Shown: positions 6,922 through 13,570 of the stretch, piece by piece | Layout: each line of letters opens with the position of its first letter | How positions within the stretch are numbered: position 1 is the first letter of the stretch | Source of the DNA: Deinococcus sp. | GTDB taxonomy: Bacteria; Deinococcota; Deinococci; Deinococcales; Deinococcaceae | Assembly: GCF_018260555.1 (NCBI RefSeq) | Contig: NZ_JAGLBB010000069.1 | Location: 1-13,570, forward strand | Direction of reading: 5' to 3' | DNA length: 13,570 nt | Position numbers and translations under genes: made by a program | Notes under the pieces: model-generated | Told to the model about the DNA's origin: nothing | What the model saw: only the letters and a program-made list of their open reading frames with translations | Database searches by the model: none

Positions 6922-7003
6922 TCAGGTTCCTTCAGGGATGGTCAGGCGTGCGGCGGCGCGGTTCAGGTCGTCGGCCCAGGTCGTCGGCGGCGCTCAGGGC
7001 GTC
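6922..7003 (-). pseudogene. Possible C-terminal gene remnant
   Basis: On the minus strand, bases 7003-6986 read as codons for DALSA-like residues; after a 13-base tandem duplication (6960-6985) the next frame reads DDLNRAAARLTIPEGT and then TGA at 6924-6922. Removing one unit would join the two parts in one frame. The upstream side is cut by repeat copy B. It looks like the tail of a gene broken by the repeat, but it is short and the parent protein is not recognised. Confidence 0.25.
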
Positions 7004-7199
7004 CTGATAGGGACTCCGGTCGTATGGTTGGCCAACGCGATTTCAACCCGGTCGGGCGTGGAATTGGTAACCCGGTGGCTAGGCGCGTGCCGGTGGCTAG
7101 GCGCGTCGTGAATGAAACACATGGACGACTGTCTGTTGTTCCGTCTCGCGTCCGCTCGTATTGATTCAGGATTGCACCGAGTCAACCGGAATCCGTCTG
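7004..7199. repeat. Dispersed intergenic repeat, copy B (about 196 bp)
   Basis: Begins CTGATAGGGACTCCGG and ends with CAACCGGAATCCGTCTG, whose reverse complement starts CAGACGGATTCCGG: imperfect terminal inverted repeats. Bases 7140-7199 closely match the right half of copy A, including CGCGTCCGCTCGTATTGATT and the GTCAACCGGAATCCGTCTG end. The left part is longer than in copy A. No transposase is encoded. Confidence 0.55.
7073..7108 (+). repeat. 18-base tandem duplication inside copy B
   Basis: CGGTGGCTAGGCGCGTGC (7073-7090) is followed directly by CGGTGGCTAGGCGCGTCG (7091-7108), 16 of 18 bases identical. Confidence 0.7.
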
Positions 7200-7317
7200 C
7201 CTGGATTCGGTGTGGGCGTTTACCAGCTCATGCGGCCCAGCGTGGCACGTCCATGCTGACGGGATGGGGGAGGCGGGACCGGGTGGCGGCGGGCAGACGC
7301 GGCGGCGTGTCAGGCGC

Positions 7318-7323
7318 TAGGGT
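7318..7323 (+). promoter_or_regulatory. Candidate -10 box for leaderless amidohydrolase mRNA
   Basis: TAGGGT ends 5 bases before the ATG at 7329, the TANNNT placement seen at other starts in this window. No ribosome site fits in the 5-base gap and no -35 is visible. Confidence 0.35.
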
Positions 7324-7328
7324 GGGGC

Positions 7329-8507
7329 ATGACTGCAATAGGGGACCGGGTCGAGGCACTCCGCACGCAGCTCGTGGCGTGGCGGCGGCACCTGCACATG
7401 AACCCCGAGGTGGGCTTCGAGGAGCACGAGACGGCCGCGTACATCGAGGCCGAACTGCGCAAAATGCCGGGCCTGAGCCTGTCGCGCCCCACACCGACCA
7501 GTGTGCTGGCCGTCCTGAAGGGCGGGAAGCCGGGCCGGACGGCGCTGCTGCGCGCGGACATCGACGCGCTGCCGATTCATGAGGAGAACACCTTCGAGTT
7601 CGCCTCGACCCGGCCCGGCGTGATGCACGCCTGCGGGCACGACGGGCACACCGCGATCCTGCTGGGCGTGGCGAAGCTGCTCTCGCAGGACGCGGCGAAC
7701 GTGCCGGGCGAGATCCGCATGATCTTCCAGCACGCCGAGGAGATCGGGCCGGGCGGCGCGGAGGAACTGGTCATGAACACCCCACTCATGGACGGCGTGG
7801 ACGTGGTTACGGGCCTGCACCTGAACAGTCAGCTGCCAGCCGGGGTGGTGGCGGTCAAGCCGGGGGCGTTCATGGCCGCGCCGGACATGCTGGAACTCAC
7901 GGTCCGTGGGCGCGGTGGGCACGGCGCGCACCCGGAGGAAGCCGTGGACCCGATTGCGGTGGGCGCGCAGATCGTCACGAACCTTCAGCATGTGGTGAGC
8001 CGCATGGTGGCCGCGCAGGACGCGCTGGTGGTCAGCATCACGAAGTTCACGAGCGGCACCACGCACAACGTCATTCCCGACACGGCCGAACTGATGGGCA
8101 CGGTACGGACCTTCGACCCGGCGCTGCGGCAGCGGGCGCCGCAACTGATCGAGCGGGTCATCAAGGGCGTGTGCGACGCGCACGGGGCAACCTACGAACT
8201 GAAGTACGAGTTCGGGTACCGCCCGCTGATCAACACGGACTGGGTGGCCGCGCAACTGAAAGACATCGCGCTGGACGTGGTGGGCGCGGACCTGTACCGG
8301 GACGCGAACCCCACCATGGGCGGCGAGGACTTCAGCGCGTACCTGGAAAAAGCGCCCGGTGCGTACTTCAACGTGGGCTCCGGCAGTGACGGGCAGGACA
8401 GCCGCTGGCCGCACCACCACCCGCGCTTCACGATTGACGAGACCAGCCTGGAAACCGGGGTGCGGATGCTGCACGCCGCCGCGCTGCGCCTGACCGTCCC
8501 GGAGTGA
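7329..8507 (+). CDS. M20 family amidohydrolase (N-acyl amino acid / hippurate hydrolase type)
   Basis: A metal-dependent hydrolase of N-acyl or N-acetyl amino acids, cytosolic. The 392 residues are typical of the M20D subfamily. The N-terminal RRHLHMNPEVGFEE (19-32) is characteristic. MHACGHDGHTA (99-109) gives Cys102 and His104 as metal ligands, QHAEEIGPGGAEEL (134-147) gives the catalytic and ligand glutamates, GLHL gives His164, and HHHPRFTIDE near residue 362 the last ligand. The dimerisation (lid) domain lies between, around residues 185-300. The exact substrate cannot be told from sequence. The last base of its final codon and its TGA overlap the GTG start of sufU (GTGA), so the two are translated together. 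The start is the first ATG, consistent with a leaderless mRNA. Confidence 0.93.
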   Translation: MTAIGDRVEALRTQLVAWRRHLHMNPEVGFEEHETAAYIEAELRKMPGLSLSRPTPTSVLAVLKGGKPGRTALLRADIDALPIHEENTFEFASTRPGVMHACGHDGHTAILLGVAKLLSQDAANVPGEIRMIFQHAEEIGPGGAEELVMNTPLMDGVDVVTGLHLNSQLPAGVVAVKPGAFMAAPDMLELTVRGRGGHGAHPEEAVDPIAVGAQIVTNLQHVVSRMVAAQDALVVSITKFTSGTTHNVIPDTAELMGTVRTFDPALRQRAPQLIERVIKGVCDAHGATYELKYEFGYRPLINTDWVAAQLKDIALDVVGADLYRDANPTMGGEDFSAYLEKAPGAYFNVGSGSDGQDSRWPHHHPRFTIDETSLETGVRMLHAAALRLTVPE

Positions 8508-8980
8508 CTGTGCTGCCGGACGCGGTGGCCAGAGAGATCATCGCCGACCACCAGCGCCGCCCCCGACACACCGGGCCGCTGGACGGCGTAGGGGGCGTCA
8601 CGCTGGATAACCCAGGATGCGGGGATCAGGTGACCGTCTGGGCAGACGTGCGGGGCGGAAGGATCGTGGCCCTGACCTTCACCGGGAAGGGTTGCGCGAT
8701 CAGTCAGAGCAGCGCGAGCCTGATGACGGTCGCCCTGACCGGGAAGACCGTGAAGGAAGCCCGCGCGCTGGCCGCCCGCTACCGCGCGATGATCATGGGC
8801 GAGACACCGGTCGAGGAGCCGCTGGGGAGTCCGGATCTGGACAGCCCTCACCTGGACAGCCCGGCCCTGGGCGACCTGCTGGCCCTGTCCGGCGTCAGCC
8901 GCCTGCACGCGCGGCGCAAGTGCGCACTGCTGGCCTGGCAGGCGCTGGAGCAGGCCCTCGGGACGTCTACACCAGGCTGA
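8504..8980 (+). CDS. sufU: SufU-type iron-sulfur cluster assembly protein
   Basis: A zinc-binding sulfurtransferase/scaffold relative of IscU that accepts sulfur from the cysteine desulfurase SufS for Fe-S cluster assembly. The 158-residue product has NPGCGDQV (36-43; Cys39, Asp41), GKGCAISQSSAS (61-72; Cys64) and RRKCALLAW (137-145; Cys140). The Cys-x-Asp and Cys-Cys spacings equal those of Bacillus subtilis SufU (C41/D43/C66); the last Cys is about 14 residues later. That extra length corresponds to a local repeat around PDLDSPHLDSPALG (110-123). GTG at 8504 is the start, overlapping the amidohydrolase stop. No other suf gene is in the window. Its TGA stop lies in the end of repeat copy C. 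Confidence 0.93.
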   Translation: MTVLPDAVAREIIADHQRRPRHTGPLDGVGGVTLDNPGCGDQVTVWADVRGGRIVALTFTGKGCAISQSSASLMTVALTGKTVKEARALAARYRAMIMGETPVEEPLGSPDLDSPHLDSPALGDLLALSGVSRLHARRKCALLAWQALEQALGTSTPG

Positions 8981-9056
8981 TACGGATTTTCGTCCATTTC
9001 TCCTGCTCGGCTCGGGTTGAACGGCGCTGTGAACCCTCCAATCCGGGTCCGTTTAG
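8977..9056. repeat. Dispersed intergenic repeat, copy C (about 80 bp)
   Basis: Starts CTGATACGGATTTTCG and ends CAATCCGGGTCCGTTTAG, whose reverse complement begins CTAAACGGACCCGG: imperfect terminal inverted repeats like copies A and B. The interior differs, so it is a diverged or shortened copy. The second to fourth bases form the sufU stop codon. The rest of the sufU-folE gap (9057-9129) shows nothing I can support. Confidence 0.45.
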
Positions 9057-9129
9057 ACTGCACGCAGCACACACCGCGCCGGGACTCGACGTCAACCGGC
9101 GCAGTCAGGAGGACAGGTGGAAGGGTGGG

Positions 9130-9741
<612 letters not shown>

Positions 9742-9795
9742 AGTCTGGCTCCTTCCCACGCTTCCCGCTGCGGGCGCATGAACGTGAATGCCGCG

Positions 9796-9828
9796 AGTGT
9801 AGGTCCTGGCCCCTGGCGGCACTGTCAA
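9796..9828 (-). promoter_or_regulatory. Weak folE promoter candidate
   Basis: On the minus strand a perfect TTGACA (9828-9823) is followed by TACACT (9801-9796), but the spacer is 21 bases, too long for an optimal promoter. It lies between purA and folE, which is why it is noted. Confidence 0.3.
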
Positions 9829-9896
9829 AAAAGATTCAGGAACTCCCCACGGGCCTCCCGGCCAGGCGGAAGTCCGCTCTCAGGCGCGGCCCGCCC

Positions 9897-11114
9897 TCAC
9901 GTCCAGCTGACCTCACCGTACGTCTGCTCGCGGGCCGGTCCGGCCGAGAAGATCACCACGGGGCAGTTCACGGTTTCCTCGATCAGGTCCAGGTACGCCT
10001 GCGCCTCCCCGGGCAGCGTCGCGCGGCTGTCGGCGCCTTCGGTGGTCGCCCAGCCCTTCATGCGTTTCATGACCGGTTGACCGTCCGCGTCGTAGCCCAC
10101 GCAGACCGGCACCTCGTCCAGGCCCGCCAGGACGTCCATCTTGTTGATGACCAGCCCGTCCAGGCCGTTCACGTCCACCGCGTACCTCAGCAGGTGCAGG
10201 TCCAGCCAGCCCACCCGGCGTGGACGGCCGGTCGTCGTGCCGAACTCGTCCCAGGGTTGGCTGCCGTCGCCACGCAGACGCAGGATGCCCGCCTCGTCAT
10301 GTACTTCCGTGACGAACGGCCCGTGCCCGACGCGGGTGTTGAAGGCCTTCGCCACGCCGTACACCTTGTGAATGGCCTTGTGGTTCACGCCCGCCCCCAC
10401 CAGAATGCCGCCCACCGTGGGGTGGCTGCTGGTCACGAACGGGTACGTGCCGTAGTTCAGGTCCAGCAGGGTCGCCTGCGCGCCCTCGAACAGCACGTTG
10501 CGGCCGTCACGAATGGCGGCGCGCAGTTGCTCGCCCGTGTCCTGAATGAACGGCGCGAGCGCCTCGCGGGTCGGGGCGAGGGACTCCATCGCCACCTCCA
10601 CGCCCGTCCAGCCCGCGTCGCGGGTGCTGTTCGGCTTGGCTTCCAGCAGCCGCTCGATCCGCTCGCGCAGCACGCCGTCGTCCAGCAGATCACCGAAGCG
10701 GATGCCCACGCGGCGCGCCCGGTCCGCGTACGCCGGGCCGATCCCGCGCCCGGTCGTGCCCACGAAGTCCTTCCGGCCATCCACGAACTTGTGGTGAGGC
10801 AGCACCAGGTGCGCCCGGTCACTGATCCGCAGGTCCGGGTTCAGCCCCCCCGCCAGGAGGTTGCGGCGTTCCTCCATGAACTTGTCCGCGTCGATGACCA
10901 TCCCGTCACCCAGCACGCTGACCGTCCCGTCATGCAGCACGCCGCTGGGCAGCAGGTTCAACTTGAACGTCTGCCCCTTCGCCGTGACCGTATGCCCGGC
11001 GTTCGCGCCGCCCTGATACCGCACCACGAACTCGGCTTCCGGCGCCAGGAAATCCGTGATCTTCCCCTTGCCTTCATCGCCCCACTGAGCGCCAACAATC
11101 GCAATTCCAGGCAT
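9897..11114 (-). CDS. purA: Adenylosuccinate synthetase
   Basis: Makes adenylosuccinate from IMP, aspartate and GTP, the first step of the AMP branch. The 405-residue product has IVGAQWGDEGKGK (6-18) with the catalytic Asp13, and GANAGHTV with His41, matching E. coli numbering. GTTGRGIGPAYADRARR (about 119-135) contacts IMP, GTYPFVTSSHP is conserved, and NKMDVL supplies the guanine-binding Lys/Asp. GGAGGG 5 bases before the ATG is the ribosome site. A terminator hairpin with eight Ts stands 66 bases upstream. The gene is slightly shorter than the usual 420-430 residues but complete. Bases between its stop and folE show only short weak hairpins. Confidence 0.97.
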   Translation of the reverse strand: MPGIAIVGAQWGDEGKGKITDFLAPEAEFVVRYQGGANAGHTVTAKGQTFKLNLLPSGVLHDGTVSVLGDGMVIDADKFMEERRNLLAGGLNPDLRISDRAHLVLPHHKFVDGRKDFVGTTGRGIGPAYADRARRVGIRFGDLLDDGVLRERIERLLEAKPNSTRDAGWTGVEVAMESLAPTREALAPFIQDTGEQLRAAIRDGRNVLFEGAQATLLDLNYGTYPFVTSSHPTVGGILVGAGVNHKAIHKVYGVAKAFNTRVGHGPFVTEVHDEAGILRLRGDGSQPWDEFGTTTGRPRRVGWLDLHLLRYAVDVNGLDGLVINKMDVLAGLDEVPVCVGYDADGQPVMKRMKGWATTEGADSRATLPGEAQAYLDLIEETVNCPVVIFSAGPAREQTYGEVSWT

Positions 11115-11180
11115 TCAAGCCCTCCACGCCACGCGCACAGACTTGCTCCCCTTACCCGCACCTCACCAGGAGGCCAGAGC

Positions 11181-11206
11181 AAAAAAAACACGGCGCGCAG
11201 CACCGT
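11181..11206 (-). terminator. Intrinsic terminator upstream of purA
   Basis: On the minus strand ACGGTGCTGCGCGCCGT (11206-11190) folds as a 7-pair stem (one G-T) with a 3-base loop and is followed by G and eight Ts (11188-11181). It can end transcripts from the yjbQ/DUF7710 pair, 104 bases after that unit's stop. It could instead act as an attenuator in the purA leader. TACACT at 11217-11212 just before it could be a -10, but it would put the start inside the hairpin. Confidence 0.7.
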
Positions 11207-11310
11207 AACTCAGTGTACGGGAAACGGCAGGCCACCCGGCGGGACTTGTTTACCAGAGACGGACAGGCGACACCTGGACATCTCTGAAAAAACCTCAACC
11301 CCTATGCCGT

Positions 11311-11580
11311 TCAGACTGGCCTGCCATCCCGGTAATGCTCGTGTGAACGGTACGCACTCGTGAACCGACCGATGAATGTCGGCGTGGTGTGTTCAGATCG
11401 TTTCGGACGGAAGGGACTATGCGTGACCGCCCAGTCGTACAACCCTTCATCCAGAGGGTAGGAGGTCAGCAGGCCTGTCAGGCCATGACGTCGAATCCAG
11501 GCTTCCGCCTTCTCGCGCGTGGAAAACACACCTGAAGCCAGTTGAGCCTCCTCAGCATGAAAGATCCAGACCTCGTTCAC
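11311..11580 (-). CDS. DUF7710-like small conserved protein
   Basis: An 89-residue product resembling the small family now listed as DUF7710, of unknown function. Recognisable features are VWIFHAEEAQLASGVF (4-19), the AEAWIRRHGLTGLLTSYPLDEGLYDW block (25-50), FRPK (57-60), and the TPTFIGRF...SHEHYRDG C-terminal part (66-86). It is soluble, with no signal or membrane segment. The start is GTG at 11580, which shares GTGA with the yjbQ stop; AGGA lies just upstream, so translation is probably coupled to yjbQ. Longer starts would run through yjbQ in another frame and are rejected. The family name is recalled from sequence pattern; the link to yjbQ function is unknown. Confidence 0.8.
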   Translation of the reverse strand: MNEVWIFHAEEAQLASGVFSTREKAEAWIRRHGLTGLLTSYPLDEGLYDWAVTHSPFRPKRSEHTTPTFIGRFTSAYRSHEHYRDGRPV

Positions 11581-12002
11581 CCTTCCTGCCCCGTCAGTGT
11601 GAGGACCAGCCTGCGGGGGCCGCCGTGGTCGCGGTGTTCGCAGAGGTACACGCCCTGCCACGTGCCCAGCGCCAGCCGACCGTCCCGCACGGGCAGCGTC
11701 AGGCTGGGGCCCAGCAGGCTGGCCTTGATGTGCGCCGCCATGTCGTCGGCCCCCTCCAGGGTGTGCGTAAAGGGCGCCCAGCCGTCCGAGACGGCGTGAT
11801 TGAAGTACGTCTCGAAATCACGGCGGACATCCGGGCTGGCGTTCTCGTTCAGGGTGAGGCTGGCACTCGTGTGCTGAAGAAAGACATGCAGCAGCCCCGC
11901 GCGGGTGCGGGCCAGTTCCGGAACGGCCTGCGCGACCTCCCGCGTGATCAGGTGAAAGCCGCGCCGCCGCTCGGGCAGGGTCAAGAGATGCTGCGCCCAC
12001 AT
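11577..12002 (-). CDS. yjbQ: YjbQ / UPF0047 family protein (secondary thiamine-phosphate synthase type)
   Basis: A 141-residue member of UPF0047. E. coli YjbQ has weak thiamine-phosphate synthase activity, but the true role is unsettled. HTSASLTLNENASPDVRRD (44-62), GADDMAAHIKASLLGPSLTLPV (84-105) and LGTWQGVYLCEHRDHGG (112-128) are the family blocks, with conserved His, Asn and Glu residues around the putative active site. The start is ATG at 12002; there is no ribosome site, but TACCCT lies 7 bases upstream, as for a leaderless mRNA. It is the first gene of a two-gene unit with the DUF7710-like gene and diverges from the DUF4403-like gene with a 56-base gap. Confidence 0.92.
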   Translation of the reverse strand: MWAQHLLTLPERRRGFHLITREVAQAVPELARTRAGLLHVFLQHTSASLTLNENASPDVRRDFETYFNHAVSDGWAPFTHTLEGADDMAAHIKASLLGPSLTLPVRDGRLALGTWQGVYLCEHRDHGGPRRLVLTLTGQEG

Positions 12003-12009
12003 ACGGCTC

Positions 12010-12015
12010 AGGGTA
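12010..12015 (-). promoter_or_regulatory. Candidate -10 box for leaderless yjbQ
   Basis: Minus-strand TACCCT ends 7 bases before the yjbQ ATG, so the transcript would start at the ATG. The same hexamer occurs in the other direction before the divergent gene. Confidence 0.45.
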
Positions 12016-12043
12016 GCGCCGCAGGCCCCTCATGCACGCCCGT

Positions 12044-12049
12044 TACCCT
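12044..12049 (+). promoter_or_regulatory. Candidate -10 box for the DUF4403-like gene
   Basis: TACCCT ends 9 bases before the ATG at 12059. With no ribosome site in between, a leaderless or near-leaderless transcript is likely. It supports 12059 over the in-frame ATG at 12032, which lies upstream of this box. Confidence 0.4.
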
Positions 12050-12058
12050 GAACGCCTG

Positions 12059-13477
12059 ATGCGCCCCGCCCCCACCCGACCCCTGACGCGCCTTCTCACG
12101 CCTCTGGTGTTCACTGGGCTCATGACCGCCCAGGCCGCCCCCAGCACTGCCAGCAGCGACCCTACCAGTACCCTGACCGTGCCCGTCAGCGTGCCCCTGG
12201 CCGGCGTGCAGGTGGCCGCGAACGCCCGCGTTCCACTGGAATTCGCGCGCGTAAACGAGGCACGCACCTTCCTGGGCGGTCTGCTGCGCGTCACGCTGAA
12301 AGGCGCCGTCACCCGCGCCGGGCACGTGCAGGTCCAGGCCCTGCCGGACGGCTCCGGGCTGCGCATCAGCGTGCCCATCCGCGCCGCCTTGCGCGCCGAA
12401 CCGGTGGGCGCCGGCGCGTTCCTCGCAAGGGACTTCGGAGGCGAGGCGACCGTCACCCTGACCGTCACGCCCACCATCACCCCGGACTGGGAAGCCGACG
12501 TGACCATCACTGGCGACTACACCTGGACCGACCCCCTGAGTGCCGAACTCGCCCAGGGCGTGCGCGTCAGCGTGCAGTCCCTCGTTGACACCCAGGTCCG
12601 CGCGCAACTGGACACCCTGGCCGCGCAGGTCCGCACCACCATCCGCGAACAGGCCCGCCTGCGCCAGCGCGCCACCACCCTATGGACCCGCGCGCAGCAA
12701 GCCTGGACGCTCCCCACCCCCGACCCCGCCTATGCCCCCGCCTATGCCCACGCCACCCCCCTCACCCTGAGCGTCACCCCCTTCCAGTTCACGCCCGACG
12801 CCCTGAACGTCACCCTCGGCGCCCAGGTCCGCCTGAACGCCAGCCTGGGCCGACCCACCCCCCACACCCCCACGCCCCTCCCACCCCTACGCCGCGCCCC
12901 CACCCTCACCCCCGACCTGCACCTGCGCGTCCCCGCCCGCCTCCCCTACCCCGAACTGTCCGCCGCCGCCACCCGCGAAGCCGCCCGCCGCACCCTCACC
13001 CTCCCCGTCCCCACCCACCCCACCCTGAAAGTCACCCGCGTCACCCTCCGCCCCACCGGCACCGACCTGACCGCCACCATCAACCTCCAGATCACCGGCC
13101 CCCTCGGCCTGAAGCTCAACGCCACCACCGACGTACGCGCCGCCCCCACCCTGAACCCCACCACCCAGACCCTCACCCTGGACAACGCCACCGTCACCAC
13201 CCGCCGGGAGGGCCTCACCGGGCTCGCGTTCGCCTGGCTGGCCGACGCCCGCGCCCAGGCGTACGTCAAACAGGCCGCCCGCATCGACCTGACCCCCCAC
13301 CTGAACGCCGCCCAGAGCAACCTGCAACGCCGCCTGCCATTCACGCCCGCCCCCGGCATCACCCTCGCCGGACAGGTCCGCACCCTGCGCCTGACCAGCC
13401 TGAACGTCACGCCCGACGCGCTGATCGTCACCGCCGAAGCGACCGGGACTCTCGGGGCCAACGTTCAGGTGGAGTAA
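12059..13477 (+). CDS. DUF4403-like exported protein
   Basis: From the ATG at 12059 the product has 472 residues. It begins with a basic stretch and a hydrophobic core (LLTPLVFTGLMTAQA) typical of a signal peptide cut near AQA-A, so it should be exported. The mature part alternates short beta-prone stretches rich in Thr, Val, Leu and Pro with a helical segment (DTQVRAQLDTLAAQVRTTIR region). This pattern, with the PLTLSVTPFQFTPDALNVTLG block and the repeated T-L-T-V-type strands, resembles DUF4403, a family of uncharacterised envelope proteins. Codons end overwhelmingly in C, more extreme than in the neighbours, with many Pro/Thr codons. The in-frame ATG at 12032 would spoil the signal peptide. 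Coding and export are well supported; the family assignment is moderate and the function unknown. Confidence 0.82.
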   Translation: MRPAPTRPLTRLLTPLVFTGLMTAQAAPSTASSDPTSTLTVPVSVPLAGVQVAANARVPLEFARVNEARTFLGGLLRVTLKGAVTRAGHVQVQALPDGSGLRISVPIRAALRAEPVGAGAFLARDFGGEATVTLTVTPTITPDWEADVTITGDYTWTDPLSAELAQGVRVSVQSLVDTQVRAQLDTLAAQVRTTIREQARLRQRATTLWTRAQQAWTLPTPDPAYAPAYAHATPLTLSVTPFQFTPDALNVTLGAQVRLNASLGRPTPHTPTPLPPLRRAPTLTPDLHLRVPARLPYPELSAAATREAARRTLTLPVPTHPTLKVTRVTLRPTGTDLTATINLQITGPLGLKLNATTDVRAAPTLNPTTQTLTLDNATVTTRREGLTGLAFAWLADARAQAYVKQAARIDLTPHLNAAQSNLQRRLPFTPAPGITLAGQVRTLRLTSLNVTPDALIVTAEATGTLGANVQVE

Positions 13478-13515
13478 GGGGGGTGTCTGTGGGGGGCTTT
13501 CCGTGTGCTGCCCCA

Positions 13516-13549
13516 CCCCCCAGCCCCCTACCCCAGGGGGGCAGGGGGA
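13516..13549 (+). terminator. GC-rich hairpin after the DUF4403-like gene
   Basis: CCCCCT (13524-13529) pairs with AGGGGG (13535-13540) around an ACCCC loop, with a second pairing of CCCCC (13517-13521) and GGGGG (13544-13548) outside. GTGGGG at about 13490 can compete for the CCCCAC just upstream. No T-run follows. Bases 13550-13570 show nothing further. Confidence 0.5.
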
Positions 13550-13570
13550 GCAGCGTTGCACTGGGCAGGT

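Larger units (their letters stand above)
6876..7328. other. Gene-poor region of about 450 bases
   Basis: From left to right it holds the possible gene remnant (6922-7003), repeat copy B (7004-7199) with an internal 18-base tandem duplication, and about 130 bases of G-rich sequence leading to the amidohydrolase. I see no intact gene, tRNA or ribosomal RNA in it. Confidence 0.6.

Noticed and set aside
6960..6985. Possible CRISPR or regulatory direct repeat (AGGTCGTCGG twice)
   Set aside because: Only two adjacent units of 13 bases without spacers; better explained as a tandem duplication in a decayed gene.
7317..8474. Long minus-strand open frame opposite the M20 amidohydrolase
   Set aside because: Antisense shadow of a well-supported gene in high-GC DNA; the translation is biased towards His/Arg/Val with no recognisable domain.
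10077..11363. Long plus-strand open frame opposite purA
   Set aside because: Antisense shadow of purA, with no domain and no ribosome site.
12032..12058. Earlier ATG start for the DUF4403-like gene
   Set aside because: No ribosome site, it adds nine residues before a good signal peptide, and it lies upstream of the likely -10 box.

Overview
The window is high-GC DNA with dense genes, very short spacers and stop/start overlaps. Protein content and signals point to Deinococcus or a close relative. The supporting signs are a Thermus-like pyrR-pyrB-pyrC cluster with a translated leader, HspR-type operators on hsp20, several starts preceded by TANNNT a few bases upstream (leaderless mRNAs are known to be common in Deinococcus), and small dispersed repeats with imperfect terminal inverted repeats. 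The species is an inference, not read directly.

Layout. Left block (+): a lipoprotein cyclophilin-type prolyl isomerase (94-837), a phosphatidylserine-decarboxylase-family protein in which the pyruvoyl-forming Ser appears to be Gly (914-1609), and an unrecognised, possibly nucleotidyltransferase-like protein (1706-2650). A repeat and a bidirectional hairpin separate these from hsp20 on the minus strand (2836-3279). The hsp20 promoter carries two HAIR-like operators. Divergent from hsp20 is the pyrimidine operon: a regulatory leader (PyrR-loop-like RNA, a 29-codon leader ORF containing an intrinsic terminator), then pyrR, pyrB and pyrC (3666-6453), closed by a long hairpin.

Middle: a small basic membrane-type protein (6657-6875, minus) and a 450-base gene-free region with a gene remnant and a repeat element. 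An M20 amidohydrolase follows (7329-8507), overlapping sufU (8504-8980), whose stop codon lies inside the tip of another repeat copy.

Right block (-): folE (9130-9741), purA (9897-11114), a DUF7710-like small protein (11311-11580) and yjbQ (11577-12002). An exported DUF4403-like protein (12059-13477) diverges from yjbQ.

How the genes work together: pyrR/pyrB/pyrC form a self-regulated unit for early de novo pyrimidine synthesis, while purA (AMP branch) and folE (GTP to folate/pterin) are also nucleotide metabolism genes. SufU supplies Fe-S clusters and Hsp20 protects proteins under stress. The best regulatory story is the pyr leader, where PyrR, leader translation and a terminator appear to be coupled, as proposed for Thermus. 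The best protein oddity is the decarboxylase homologue without its cofactor-forming serine. I saw no phage, CRISPR, insertion-sequence transposase, tRNA or rRNA gene.
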